Positions 27,932 to 37,632 are shown, counted from the first letter of the stretch. The stretch is 64,000 nucleotides of DNA from Planctomycetaceae bacterium (GCA_020426325.1 JAGQQG010000013.1:19134-83133); one strand, 5' to 3'. Program-made: numbers and translations. The notes: generated from the letters alone by a model not told the origin.

Positions 27932-28825
27932 ATGCTGAAACGACTCGCAGGACTCGTCATTCTCTCGCTGATGAGCACGTCTGTGGACGGAGGTGATCAG
28001 ACATCGAGTGCGGCGTTCACCGTTGCTGCGGTGCAGATGAGATCGAGCAGGGATCTCGCAGCCAATCTGCAGAAGATCGAATCACACTTGCAGGACTGCG
28101 AGAAGCGAGGAGTCCAGTTGGCCGTTTTCCCGGAGTGTGCCATCACGGGCTACTTCGATGATGTGGCTCGAGAAACTTCCTCTGCCGACCTGGTAATGGC
28201 CGAGGAGAAGGTGGCGAATCTTTGTCGCGAACTGAAAATCGCAGCCGTCATCGGATCGCCGTACCGTATCGAGGACAAGCTCTACAACTCTGCCATCGTC
28301 TTTACCTCCGACGGAACAATTCTTGAACGATATCACAAGATTCAACTGGCCGAGGGCTGGCCCGACCCCGGAGACCATCTGTCCGTTTTTGAGATCAACA
28401 GCGTCCCGTGCTCCATCATCATCTGCCATGATGAAAGATACCCTGAGCTCGTGCGGTTGCCGGTCCTCGCGGGGGCACGCGTGATCTTCTATCTGTCTCA
28501 CGAATCAGGTCTCAAAGCCGAGCACAAGATCGACCCCTACCGAGCTCAGATTCAGGCAAGAGCTGTCGAAAACGGAGTCTTCATTGTCCATGCCAATGCT
28601 CCCGCCAATGAAGACCTCAGCGGTTCGCACGGACACAGCCGCATCATCGGACCGGACGGCAACCTGATTGGCCTGGAGGCATCGATTTTCGGCGAAGACA
28701 TCCTCACTGCCACCCTCGATATTACGGAAGCCGGAGCCCGCAATGCCCAACGCAGCCTGTCCCGAGGAATCCTCCGCGACTGGTGGCAGGACGGAATAGA
28801 CCGCGTCCGTATCATCCGAAAGTGA
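27932..28825 (+). CDS. Secreted carbon-nitrogen hydrolase (nitrilase superfamily)
   Basis: Starting at 27932 the product has 297 residues with a signal peptide (MLKRLAGLVILSLMSTSVDG). The nitrilase fold follows with the full catalytic triad: Glu in FPECAITGY, Lys in YHKIQL, and Cys in IIICHDERYPE. These enzymes hydrolyse amides or nitriles. The closest general pattern is the amidase/N-carbamoylase side of the family. A longer frame from 27878 adds 18 residues without support. Export is unusual for the superfamily and suggests a periplasmic substrate. No partner gene is evident. Confidence 0.87.
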   Translation: MLKRLAGLVILSLMSTSVDGGDQTSSAAFTVAAVQMRSSRDLAANLQKIESHLQDCEKRGVQLAVFPECAITGYFDDVARETSSADLVMAEEKVANLCRELKIAAVIGSPYRIEDKLYNSAIVFTSDGTILERYHKIQLAEGWPDPGDHLSVFEINSVPCSIIICHDERYPELVRLPVLAGARVIFYLSHESGLKAEHKIDPYRAQIQARAVENGVFIVHANAPANEDLSGSHGHSRIIGPDGNLIGLEASIFGEDILTATLDITEAGARNAQRSLSRGILRDWWQDGIDRVRIIRK

Positions 28826-28945
28826 AGCAGTCCGCGTGACCAGGGATTGCGAATACGTTTCCAAGGCATGCGTGCCGAGTAGCCGTTGTGCGGCTACAAT
28901 AAGCCAAACGCTTTCCTTGATGCCAATTCTGTTCCGGAGACTTCC

Positions 28946-30148
28946 ATGTCGACCGATGTGCTCGAACCGCGTGCTGATGTGACCGTTCCGGGGACTGGAT
29001 TCACAAAGGCTCACGAACTGTTCCGTCAGTCAGTCCGTCAGTTCATTGACAAGGAGATCAATCCCTACGTTGATGAATGGGAAGATGCGGAGATCTTTCC
29101 GGCCCATGAAGTGTTCAAGAAGGCGGGCGATCTTGGGCTGTTGGGGTTGTCCTACCCGGAGGAGTACGGCGGGATGGGAGCCGACTACTGGTACAACATC
29201 GCACTCTCGGAGGAGTTGGCTCACATCAATGGGGGATCGATCCCGATGGCAATGAGCGTGCAGACCGATATGGCCACGCCCGCGCTCAACACGTATGGGA
29301 CACATGAACTCAAGGAGCGGTTTCTCGCACCTGCGATCGCGGGAGACGCTGTCTGTTCGATCGCTGTGACGGAGCCGGGGGCCGGTTCGGATGTCGCTGC
29401 CATCCGGACAAAAGCCGTCAGAGACGGGAACGATTACGTGATCAACGGCAGCAAACTGTACATCACCAACGGTGTGCAGGCTGACTTTATTGTGCTGTTG
29501 GCAAAGACGTCACAGCACCCCGGCTATCGCAGCATGTCGCTGATCGTGGTGCCGACAGACACTGAGGGATTTCAGGTCACCAAAAAGCTCAAGAAGCTCG
29601 GCAACTGGGCCAGCGACACGGCAGAACTCGCATTCGATAACGTGCGGGTCCCCGTCGAGAACCGCATCGGCGAAGAAGGCATGGGCTTCATCTATCAGAT
29701 GGAGCAGTTTCAGAATGAACGCCTCGTCAGCTCAGCCGGTTGTGCTGCCGGGGCAGAGAAGATTCTCAAGATGACCATCGACTACTGTCGCGGTCGCGAA
29801 GCGTTCGGCAAGCCGTTGATTGAGAACCAGTGGATCGCCTTCAAACTGTCCGAGATGATTTCAGAGACCGAGTTTCTTCGACAGATGTGCTATCACTGCG
29901 TTCGCAAGATGGAAGCGGGGCAGGATTACACTCGCGAAGCTTCGATGGCCAAACTGAAGGCAGGACGCCTCGCACGAGAGGTTGCCGACACCTGCATGCA
30001 GTTTCATGGCGGCATGGGTTACATGGAAGAGTATCCGCTCGCGCGCTATTACCGTGATTCGCGACTTTGGTCTATCGGCGCCGGGGCAGACGAGGTCATG
30101 TTGGGTATCATCGCCAAACTCGAAGGCATCACACCGAAAAAGAAGTGA
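28946..30148 (+). CDS. Acyl-CoA dehydrogenase of a branched-chain or isoprenoid pathway
   Basis: The start at 28946 has GGAG eight bases upstream and gives 400 residues, the usual size. The N-terminal helical domain, the middle beta domain (VTEPGAGSDVAAIRTKA) and the C-terminal helical domain are all present. The end reads GGMGYMEEYPLARYYRD, then SIGAGADEVMLGII. This end differs from classic isovaleryl-CoA dehydrogenase (which has an EIRR-type ending) and is closer to citronellyl-CoA or long-chain types. It oxidises an acyl-CoA to the 2-enoyl-CoA, passing electrons to ETF. It is first in the row dehydrogenase, carboxylase beta, carboxylase alpha, AtuA. The exact substrate is uncertain. Confidence 0.9.
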   Translation: MSTDVLEPRADVTVPGTGFTKAHELFRQSVRQFIDKEINPYVDEWEDAEIFPAHEVFKKAGDLGLLGLSYPEEYGGMGADYWYNIALSEELAHINGGSIPMAMSVQTDMATPALNTYGTHELKERFLAPAIAGDAVCSIAVTEPGAGSDVAAIRTKAVRDGNDYVINGSKLYITNGVQADFIVLLAKTSQHPGYRSMSLIVVPTDTEGFQVTKKLKKLGNWASDTAELAFDNVRVPVENRIGEEGMGFIYQMEQFQNERLVSSAGCAAGAEKILKMTIDYCRGREAFGKPLIENQWIAFKLSEMISETEFLRQMCYHCVRKMEAGQDYTREASMAKLKAGRLAREVADTCMQFHGGMGYMEEYPLARYYRDSRLWSIGAGADEVMLGIIAKLEGITPKKK

Positions 30149-30269
30149 CGAGAACTTTCCAGATCCGCTCGTTGTGGACTTCGGCAGTTATCAGCTTCAT
30201 GGCTGGGATAAGTCCAGAAAGTTTGCATAGATTCATCCCAGCCGACCGTTCCGATCAGGGGAGCATTCC

Positions 30270-31877
30270 ATCACATCTCGCTCGATTCTTCCTTCCCGCA
30301 TTGACTCTCACTCGGATCTGTATCAGGCGAACCGGGAAGCCGTCCTTGCGCAGCTCGATGAGCATGACCGGTTGCTTGCACAAGCCCGGGCAGGTGGCGG
30401 TGAGAAGTACACGAAGCGACATCATGAGCGGGGCAAACTGCTGGTGAGAGAACGGATCGAGTTGCTCCTCGATCGCGACTCTCCTTTTCTCGAACTTTCT
30501 CCCATCGCAGCGAATGGCACTGAGTATGAGGTCGGTGCGTCGATCGTCACGGGCATCGGAGTTGTCTCAGGTGTCGAGTGCGTCATCGTGGGGAACGATC
30601 CGACCATTCGCGGCGGTTCGACAAATCCGTTCACGCTTAAGAAGGCCCTGCGAGCCTGCGACATCTCCCGAGAGAACCGACTGCCCTACGTGACGCTTGT
30701 CGAGTCGGGGGGGGCTGATCTGCCACGGCAATCCGAGATCTTCCTGCCCGGCGGACAATCGTTCCGAGACTCGATACAACTCTCTGCGCTGGGGATTCCG
30801 ACGATCGCACTCGTGTTTGGAAACTCGACTGCTGGCGGGGCCTACACGCCTGCGATGTGTGATTACACCGTCTTTGTGCAGGAAAACGCCAAGGTGTTTC
30901 TCGGTGGTCCGCCGCTGGTCAGGATGGCAACCGGTGAAGTCTCGACCGATGAAGAACTGGGCGGAGCCGAGATGCATTCACGAGTCTCCGGGCTGAGCGA
31001 CTATCTGGCGGTCGACGAACGGGATGCCCTCCGCGTCGGTCGTGAAATTGTTGCCAATCTGAACTGGAAGAAGCTCGGGACGACACCATCCGCCCCGGTC
31101 GATGCCCCGGTTCATGATCCCGAAGACCTGTTGGGGTTCGCTCCTGCTGACCTCAAGATTCCCGTCGACATGCGTGAGATCCTGACCCGGATTGTTGATG
31201 GGTCACGAATGCACGAGTTCAAGCCCGCATATGGGGTGAATCTCATCACAGGTTGGGCCTCCATTCACGGGTTCGAGGTGGGCATCCTGGCCAATCAGCA
31301 GGGAGTGCTCTTCTCGGAAGAAGCACAGAAAGCGACGCAGTTCATACAACTGGCGAATCGCAACGATGTCCCCCTGATCTTCATTCAGAACGTGACAGGG
31401 TTCATGGTGGGGAAGGAGTACGAACAGCGAGGGATCATCAAGCACGGTGCGATGATGATCAACGCGGTTTCCAACAGCCGTGTGCCTCATCTCACTTTAC
31501 AGGTCGGCGGCTCGTATGGAGCGGGCAATTACGGGATGTGTGGACGTGCGTATGATCCCCGTTTCCTGTTCGTCTGGCCGAACAGCAAGACCGCCGTCAT
31601 GGGGCCGCAGCAACTGGCGGGGGTGATGTCGATCGTCCAGCGGGCAGCGGCTCAGGCGGCAGGAAAGCCCTTCGATGAACAGCAGGACGCTCAGATGCGA
31701 CAGGCGATTGAGAACCAGATCGAAAACGAGTCGCTGGCAACATTCACAAGTGCCCGCCTCTACGATGATGGGATTATCGACCCCCGCGACTCTCGGACGG
31801 TCCTGGGGATCGCTTTGTCTGCATGTCACTCGAACGTCGTGAAAGGAACGAACGAATTCGGCGTGTTCCGAATGTAA
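30270..31877 (+). CDS. Acyl-CoA carboxylase beta subunit (methylcrotonyl/geranyl-CoA type), apparent ATC start
   Basis: This carboxyltransferase subunit takes CO2 from biotin to 3-methylcrotonyl-CoA or geranyl-CoA. Seen are GGSTNPFTLKKALRACDIS, VESGGADLPRQSEIF, GNSTAGGAYTPAMCDY and VGGSYGAGNYGMCGRAYDPRF, all typical. The first standard start in frame is TTG at 30372 (501 residues), but clear family similarity continues upstream (SHSDLYQANREAVLAQLDEHD). No ATG, GTG or TTG exists between the upstream stop at 30228 and 30372. An ATC at 30270 has AGGGGAG six bases ahead and yields 535 residues, the family's normal length. I therefore place the start there, with TTG 30372 as the fallback. Confidence 0.88.
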   Translation: MTSRSILPSRIDSHSDLYQANREAVLAQLDEHDRLLAQARAGGGEKYTKRHHERGKLLVRERIELLLDRDSPFLELSPIAANGTEYEVGASIVTGIGVVSGVECVIVGNDPTIRGGSTNPFTLKKALRACDISRENRLPYVTLVESGGADLPRQSEIFLPGGQSFRDSIQLSALGIPTIALVFGNSTAGGAYTPAMCDYTVFVQENAKVFLGGPPLVRMATGEVSTDEELGGAEMHSRVSGLSDYLAVDERDALRVGREIVANLNWKKLGTTPSAPVDAPVHDPEDLLGFAPADLKIPVDMREILTRIVDGSRMHEFKPAYGVNLITGWASIHGFEVGILANQQGVLFSEEAQKATQFIQLANRNDVPLIFIQNVTGFMVGKEYEQRGIIKHGAMMINAVSNSRVPHLTLQVGGSYGAGNYGMCGRAYDPRFLFVWPNSKTAVMGPQQLAGVMSIVQRAAAQAAGKPFDEQQDAQMRQAIENQIENESLATFTSARLYDDGIIDPRDSRTVLGIALSACHSNVVKGTNEFGVFRM

Positions 31878-31889
31878 ATCGACTCACTT

Positions 31890-33878
31890 ATGCTCACGAA
31901 GCCCATCAACAAGCTTCTCATCGCCAATCGAGGCGAGATCGCACGACGCATCATCCGAACGTGCCGCGCGATGGGGATTGCCACGGTCGCTGTCTGCTCG
32001 GACCCTGATCGTGACTCTCCATTCGTTCGCGAAGCGGATGAGGCCCTCTGGCTTGGGGGAGCCCGACCGGGCGAGTCGTATCTGGACATCGACAAGATTC
32101 TCGATGCGGCTCGCAGGACGAGTGTAAATGCGATCCATCCAGGGTATGGGTTTCTGGCAGAGAATGCGGATTTCGCACGTCGGTGTGCGGAGATCGGCAT
32201 CACGTTTGTCGGACCGCCGGCAGCTGTCATTGCTGCGATGGGGTCGAAGATCGAAGCCAAACGACTCGTGGAACAGGCCAATGTCCCCGTCCTGCCGACA
32301 ATCGAGGCAAGCAACCATTCGATCGATGTGATCCTGCAGGAACTCCAGGAGGTCGACTGGCCACTGTTAATCAAAGCCTCCGCTGGCGGTGGTGGTCGGG
32401 GGATGCGGATCGTCAGGTGTCTGGATGAATTACAAGCCGCACTCGACACGGCCCGTCAGGAGGCAATGGCTGCTTTCGGAGACGGATCGTTGTTCATCGA
32501 ACCGTATCTTGAGAAAACCCGGCATGTCGAAGTCCAGATCTTCGGTGACACTCAGGGCAATTTGGTTCATCTGTTCGAGCGAGAATGTTCAATCCAGAGA
32601 CGACACCAGAAGATCATTGAGGAGTGTCCCTCACCGATCGTCGACGACACGTTGCGTGCCCAGCTGTGTGAGGCCGCACTGCGGGTCGGCAGACAGATCG
32701 GCTATATCGGGGCGGGGACTGTCGAGTTCCTGCTGGAGGAATCTGGGCGGTTCCACTTTCTGGAGGTCAACACGCGATTGCAGGTCGAACATCCTGTCAC
32801 GGAATGTGTGACGGGGCTTGATCTGGTGCGGTTGCAGTTGCTCGTCGCTCAGGGTGAGCGATTACCGGATGAGGCGATTCACGCCTCGCTGCGTGGCCAT
32901 GCGATCGAGGCCCGACTTTATGCGGAGGATCCTGGAAACGACTATCTCCCTGCGGCCGGAAGGCTGCATCGCTGTCGCTTTCCAGCCGATCACGAACTGA
33001 GAGTCGACTCGGGCATCGACGAGTCATGCGAAGTGTCTGCATACTACGATCCCATGCTGGCGAAGGTCATCGCTCATGCCCCCACACGGAGCGAAGCAGC
33101 GACCCGGCTGGCAAGTGGACTGGCATCGGCTCAGATTCACGGCTTGCAGACGAATCGGGAATTGCTGGTCCGTGTGCTTCGACATCCGGAGTTTCTCGCG
33201 TGTCGGACCGACACACACTTTCTGGAACGTCATGATGCAACTAAACTCGCTGCCCCGCTCGGTGATGAATCTGTTCAACGAATCCACGCGGCCGCTGCTG
33301 CACTTGCATCGCAAGCCGAGAGACGGACAAACGCAACCGTTCTGAGCACTGTCCCGTCCGGCTGGCGAAGCAATCCTTCGCAGTGCCAGCAGACGACGTT
33401 CACCATTGCCGAGCACGAATTCAGGGTCACGTACCGGTTTGAACGAGACAGACTCCAACTCACCGTAAACGGTGAAGAGCTGGTCGCCCCACAACTCGTC
33501 AGCTGCTCTCCAGACTGCGTGACACTGGTGATCGCCGGAGTCCAACGGACATTCCTCGTGCATCGTCAGAGAGATGCGTTCTACGTCGACAGCCCACTCG
33601 GTTCCACCACGTTGATCGAGGTTCCTCGTTTTCCAAATCTTTCGGTCGACGTGATCCCCGGGTCCTTATCAGCACAGCTTCCGGGGGTTGTCAGTCAAGT
33701 CTCAGCACGCGTGGGTGATGTTGTCGCCAAGGGACACGTACTCGTGGTCATCGAGTCCATGAAAGTCCTGCATCAGATTGCTGCGCCGCATGCGGGAACT
33801 GTGAGTCAGATGTTGGTCAACACGGGTGACACGCTCAAAGCCGGTGCCGTGTTGGCCGTCATCGACGAACACAAGTAG
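31890..33878 (+). CDS. Acyl-CoA carboxylase alpha subunit (biotin carboxylase plus biotin carrier)
   Basis: The 662-residue biotin-dependent subunit partners the beta subunit 12 bp upstream. Biotin carboxylase domain at about 1-450: LLIANRGEIARRIIRTC, ATP loop GGGGRGMRI, EVNTRLQVEHPVTE. A linking BT domain follows. The biotinyl domain at about 590-662 contains ESMKV in place of the more common EAMKM; the Lys is the biotinylated residue. Size and layout match methylcrotonyl-CoA and geranyl-CoA carboxylase alpha chains. Start ATG at 31890 is followed by MLTKPINKLLIAN. Confidence 0.93.
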   Translation: MLTKPINKLLIANRGEIARRIIRTCRAMGIATVAVCSDPDRDSPFVREADEALWLGGARPGESYLDIDKILDAARRTSVNAIHPGYGFLAENADFARRCAEIGITFVGPPAAVIAAMGSKIEAKRLVEQANVPVLPTIEASNHSIDVILQELQEVDWPLLIKASAGGGGRGMRIVRCLDELQAALDTARQEAMAAFGDGSLFIEPYLEKTRHVEVQIFGDTQGNLVHLFERECSIQRRHQKIIEECPSPIVDDTLRAQLCEAALRVGRQIGYIGAGTVEFLLEESGRFHFLEVNTRLQVEHPVTECVTGLDLVRLQLLVAQGERLPDEAIHASLRGHAIEARLYAEDPGNDYLPAAGRLHRCRFPADHELRVDSGIDESCEVSAYYDPMLAKVIAHAPTRSEAATRLASGLASAQIHGLQTNRELLVRVLRHPEFLACRTDTHFLERHDATKLAAPLGDESVQRIHAAAAALASQAERRTNATVLSTVPSGWRSNPSQCQQTTFTIAEHEFRVTYRFERDRLQLTVNGEELVAPQLVSCSPDCVTLVIAGVQRTFLVHRQRDAFYVDSPLGSTTLIEVPRFPNLSVDVIPGSLSAQLPGVVSQVSARVGDVVAKGHVLVVIESMKVLHQIAAPHAGTVSQMLVNTGDTLKAGAVLAVIDEHK

Positions 33879-33921
33879 GATGTTGACCGAACGTTCTTCG
33901 ATTGCTCGTGCAGGAACAGAC

Positions 33922-35679
33922 ATGTCAAAGCCACTTCGTATTGCAAACTGCTCCGGTTTCTATGGGGACCGTCTGGCGGCGGCGCGGGAGATGCTCGAAG
34001 ACGGGCCGATCGACTTTCTCACCGGCGACTATCTCGCAGAACTGACGATGATGATTCTCTGGAAGTCGCAGCAGAAGGACGCATCGAAGGGATACGCGGT
34101 GACGTTTCTTCGGCAGATGGAAGACGCCCTTGGGCTGGCGATCGACAAGGGCGTGAAGATCGTCACCAATGCGGGCGGTCTCAACCCTGCGGGACTGACA
34201 AGGGAGTTACGCGAATTGTGCGATCGATTGGGATTGAAGGCGAAGGTTCTGCACATTGAAGGGGACAACCTGCTGCCGCAACTCGACTCACTCCAACAGG
34301 CCGGCCACGAATTGCGGCATCTTGATACGGGACGACCGCTTTGTGAACTCAATGTCAAGCCGCTGTCTGCGAACGCGTATCTCGGCTGTTGGGGCATTGT
34401 TGAGGCACTCAATCAGGGCGCGGATGTCGTCGTCTGCCCGCGTGTGACGGATGCGTCCGTTGTAGTCGGGCCGGCAGCGTGGCACTTCGGATGGAAGCGG
34501 GATGACTGGGACCAGCTCTCTGGTGCTGTCGTGGCGGGGCATGTCATCGAGTGTGGAACCCAGTGCACGGGTGGCAACTATGCCTTCTTTCAGAAGGTAT
34601 CCGGGCTGGAACATCCGGGCTTCCCGATTGCAGAGATCCACGCTGATGGTTCGTCGGTCATCACCAAACATGCAGGGACGGGCGGGCAGGTCTCGATCGG
34701 CACGGTGACGGCCCAGTTGCTCTATGAGATCGCTGGGCCGCGATATGCCAATCCAGATGTCGTCTCGCGGTTCGACACCATCCAGATCGAGCAGGAAAGC
34801 CCCGACCGCGTGCGGCTCTCAGGTATCCGAGGGGAGCCGGCTCCGCCTGATGTGAAGGTCTGCCTCAACTATCTGGGGGGCTATCGCAATCAGATGACGT
34901 TTGTACTCACGGGCCTCGACATCGAAGAGAAAGCTGCACTCGTCGAGAGGACCTTGCGACACGAGATGGAGATCAGCTGGTTCGACGCGTTCGACGTCAG
35001 TTTATCGAACACAGCCAAGCCGAATGCACCGACGAATCAGGAGGCGACTGCCTTACTCCGCGTGACAGTGAAGAGCCAGAATCCGCAGCTTGTCGGACGT
35101 GAGTTCTCCAGCAAAATTGTCGAGATGGTGCTCGCCAGTTATCCGGGATTGTTCATGACGACTCCCCCGACCGATGCCAGCCCATTTGGAGTTTACTGGC
35201 CAGCCCTGGTGGCTGCTGATGTTCCTCAACAGGTCGTGGTGCTGGAGGATGGTGCGAAGATTCCGATTCCCCCAACGCCATCCACCGAAGTGACTTTCGA
35301 AATCGGTGGACCCACACATCTCTCGACGCCGGTCCCGAGCGGCCCAACCAGGCGGGTACCGCTGGGAACAATCTTCGGTGCACGTTCGGGTGACAAAGGA
35401 GGGAATGCCAACGTGGGATTCTGGGCCCGTAGTAATGAGGCGTACGTCTGGTTGTCTGAGACGATGGATCTTGAGCACTTCCGACAGCTGATTCCCGAAG
35501 CGGATGCACTCGAAGTGCAGAGGTACGACTTTCCGAATCTGCGTTCGCTGAACTTCGTGATCGTCGGTCTGCTGGAAGAAGGCGTCGCTTCCTCCACGCG
35601 GTTTGATGCACAGGCGAAGGGACTGGGAGAATATCTGCGTTCCCGGCTAGTGAACTTGCCAGTGTCGCTGCTGGAATAG
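33922..35679 (+). CDS. AtuA-family protein (DUF1446) with fused C-terminal AtuA-like domain
   Basis: The start at 33922 has AGGAA upstream and gives 585 residues. Residues 1-about 460 match the DUF1446/AtuA core (RIANCSGFYGDRLAAAREML, TNAGGLNPAGL, TGGNYAFFQK). The last 110 residues (LGTIFGARSGDKGGNANVGFWARSNEAY) match the ferredoxin-fold AtuA-like domain that is a separate protein in some genomes. AtuA is needed for acyclic terpene use in Pseudomonas, but its reaction is not established. Here it follows the carboxylase genes, in the same operon. It faces the hydratase gene convergently, with 42 bp between. Confidence 0.9.
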   Translation: MSKPLRIANCSGFYGDRLAAAREMLEDGPIDFLTGDYLAELTMMILWKSQQKDASKGYAVTFLRQMEDALGLAIDKGVKIVTNAGGLNPAGLTRELRELCDRLGLKAKVLHIEGDNLLPQLDSLQQAGHELRHLDTGRPLCELNVKPLSANAYLGCWGIVEALNQGADVVVCPRVTDASVVVGPAAWHFGWKRDDWDQLSGAVVAGHVIECGTQCTGGNYAFFQKVSGLEHPGFPIAEIHADGSSVITKHAGTGGQVSIGTVTAQLLYEIAGPRYANPDVVSRFDTIQIEQESPDRVRLSGIRGEPAPPDVKVCLNYLGGYRNQMTFVLTGLDIEEKAALVERTLRHEMEISWFDAFDVSLSNTAKPNAPTNQEATALLRVTVKSQNPQLVGREFSSKIVEMVLASYPGLFMTTPPTDASPFGVYWPALVAADVPQQVVVLEDGAKIPIPPTPSTEVTFEIGGPTHLSTPVPSGPTRRVPLGTIFGARSGDKGGNANVGFWARSNEAYVWLSETMDLEHFRQLIPEADALEVQRYDFPNLRSLNFVIVGLLEEGVASSTRFDAQAKGLGEYLRSRLVNLPVSLLE

Positions 35680-35721
35680 ACCACTTCCCGGAAGGGGGCC
35701 TTGCTGCGAGATTGCCTCGAA

Positions 35722-36516
35722 TTACGTCGCGTCCCACTTTGGTTTGCGTTTGTTCAGGAACGCATCGATACCTTCACGGATCTCGTCGGTCTCCCAAGCA
35801 TCAGCCAGGGCGTTCACCGTGTAGTCAAAGTTCTCATCTGCACTGTGAGTGCTGAGATAACGGATGAGGACTTTCGAGCGGCCGACGGCTCCCGGTGCAC
35901 ATTTGAGGAGATGTGCCACTTCACGTGCGACGGCCTCATCCAGGGCTTTTTCGGAATCAACAACGACATCCAGCAGACCGAACTGATGGGCAAGCCGGCC
36001 ATCCATCGGCAGGGCGTTCAGCATCATCCGCCGAGCATGAGGGACACCGATCCGGGCAACAACATAAGGCGAGATCGTGGCCGCGATCAGACCGAGCGTC
36101 ACTTCGGTGAGTCGAAATCTTGCATCGGCCAGTCCAATCGTGATATCGCACAACGACATCAGGCCAACGCCTCCACCGAATGCAGATCCGTTGATGCGAC
36201 CGATCAACGGTTTGGGAAGCTGGTCGAGTTCTCTAAGCGTCGCAGCAAACTCAGACGCATCACTTAGACGGCCTTCCCGCGTGTTTGAAGCCTGTTGTTT
36301 CATTCCCTTCAGATCGCCACCCGCACAAAAGACGTCGCCTGCCCCTGTGAGGATGACTGCACGCACCTCGTTGTCTTCTGCGAGAGTCTGCGTGTGATGC
36401 CTGAGCTGCTGCATCAGGTCGTTTGAGAGAGCGTTTCTCGCTTCCGGCCGATTGAGGACCAGCCGCGCGATTCCACGGTCGTCAATGTCGAGAGAGACCA
36501 GTCGCTCGTCACTCAT
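35722..36516 (-). CDS. Enoyl-CoA hydratase, methylglutaconyl-CoA hydratase-like
   Basis: The start at 36516 gives a 264-residue crotonase. The oxyanion-hole segments are present (FCAGGDLKGM and GSAFGGGVGLMSLCD). The Glu in RLTEVTLGLIAATISPYVV lies in a context typical of 3-methylglutaconyl-CoA hydratase (LiuC) and isohexenylglutaconyl-CoA hydratase (AtuE). It would hydrate the product of the carboxylase encoded on the opposite strand. Its ATG overlaps the stop of the upstream TPR gene by 8 bp, so it is translated from the TPR operon rather than from the carboxylase operon. The longer frame upstream of 36516 lies inside the TPR gene and is not used. Confidence 0.92.
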   Translation of the reverse strand: MSDERLVSLDIDDRGIARLVLNRPEARNALSNDLMQQLRHHTQTLAEDNEVRAVILTGAGDVFCAGGDLKGMKQQASNTREGRLSDASEFAATLRELDQLPKPLIGRINGSAFGGGVGLMSLCDITIGLADARFRLTEVTLGLIAATISPYVVARIGVPHARRMMLNALPMDGRLAHQFGLLDVVVDSEKALDEAVAREVAHLLKCAPGAVGRSKVLIRYLSTHSADENFDYTVNALADAWETDEIREGIDAFLNKRKPKWDAT

Positions 36517-37579
36517 TGGCCAGTTTCTTCGTCCAAAGGCTGTTGGGATACTCGGATTGCAGCTTGCCCGCTGCCAGGTCGGCCCGATCGACGTGTCCGA
36601 GACTCGGCCACAGCTTTGCCAAATGATACAACGCCTCGGCTTGCAGGTCATTCTCAGTCGACAGCGAGGGAATCACATCGAGATGCAGATATGCCATAAC
36701 CGCGTCCTTCTCCCGACCGGCGATGGCCGCATAACAGTCGCCTTGCCTGACATACGCCTCAGCCTGCAGGCGGATGTCATCGACCGATGAGTTGTGGATG
36801 ATCTCGTTCAGTGCATCTGCGGCTTCCTGGTATTTGTTCTCTCGTTGGAGAACGGTCGCCAGTCCCAGCAGGGCCTCAAACTTCCGGGCCTCTTCTGCCG
36901 GACTCTTCGCCTGCATGCTGGAGACCGACTCGAACGCTGTCCTTGCTGCAGCGACGTCACCCTGCTGGAGTGCCGTTCGCCCTAACGCAAGGTTGGCCGC
37001 CATTTGATAGTCCGGCCAGGGGGCGGCGGCGACGCGGTTGAACGCAGCATTCGCTTCCAGGGTTTCCTCTCGCGCCAGATGCACATCGCCCAGAAGAAGC
37101 AGTGCGTCGTAATAGCGGTAGTGCTCGGCATGCTCTTCGAGAAACTTGTTCAAAAGTTCGATCGCAGCTGATTGCTGCTCGGCGTCAACGAGAGCCAGCT
37201 TGCCAGTTGCCTGACAAATGCCATAAGTGATGTCATTCTGCAACAACTCCTGACCAGCAGGAGCTTCGGTCTTCGCCTTGTTGAAGTTTTCGATGGCCAA
37301 CTCGTACTGTCCGCTGACGACGTTGCTTCTGGCGAGTTTGAGAGACCCGGGTTCACCGTCCCACTCAATGCGTTCGATGTCATTGGCCGGCACCGTTGTT
37401 GCCGAACCCACTTTGGGCTTCACAGTGACTTCCGTTTTGCTGACCTCGGTGATCTCGCCCGCGGCCCGCTTGTCGGTACTCCTGCGTGTTACCGTATCGA
37501 GGCCGACAGCCGTGCGGTCGACCGCGACCGTAAACACAATCCAGAGGAGCAGGGGCTTGATGAGGTCACGATGAAACAT
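36509..37579 (-). CDS. Secreted tetratricopeptide-repeat protein
   Basis: The 356-residue protein has a signal peptide (LLLWIVFTVAVDRTAVG), a small beta-rich segment at about 35-75 (EITEVSKTEVTVKP, DIERIEWDG) and then TPR-like helical pairs through the rest (for example LALGRTALQQGDVAAARTAF and LGLATVLQRENKYQEAADAL). It probably acts as a scaffold outside the cytoplasm. It lies 53 bp after the larger TPR gene and overlaps the hydratase by 8 bp. Partner proteins are unknown. Confidence 0.85.
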   Translation of the reverse strand: MFHRDLIKPLLLWIVFTVAVDRTAVGLDTVTRRSTDKRAAGEITEVSKTEVTVKPKVGSATTVPANDIERIEWDGEPGSLKLARSNVVSGQYELAIENFNKAKTEAPAGQELLQNDITYGICQATGKLALVDAEQQSAAIELLNKFLEEHAEHYRYYDALLLLGDVHLAREETLEANAAFNRVAAAPWPDYQMAANLALGRTALQQGDVAAARTAFESVSSMQAKSPAEEARKFEALLGLATVLQRENKYQEAADALNEIIHNSSVDDIRLQAEAYVRQGDCYAAIAGREKDAVMAYLHLDVIPSLSTENDLQAEALYHLAKLWPSLGHVDRADLAAGKLQSEYPNSLWTKKLANE

Positions 37580-37632
37580 GATCGTCTCCGTTCGCCGTCG
37601 AGTGATGGATGTCTTGATGACCGCTTAAAAAC

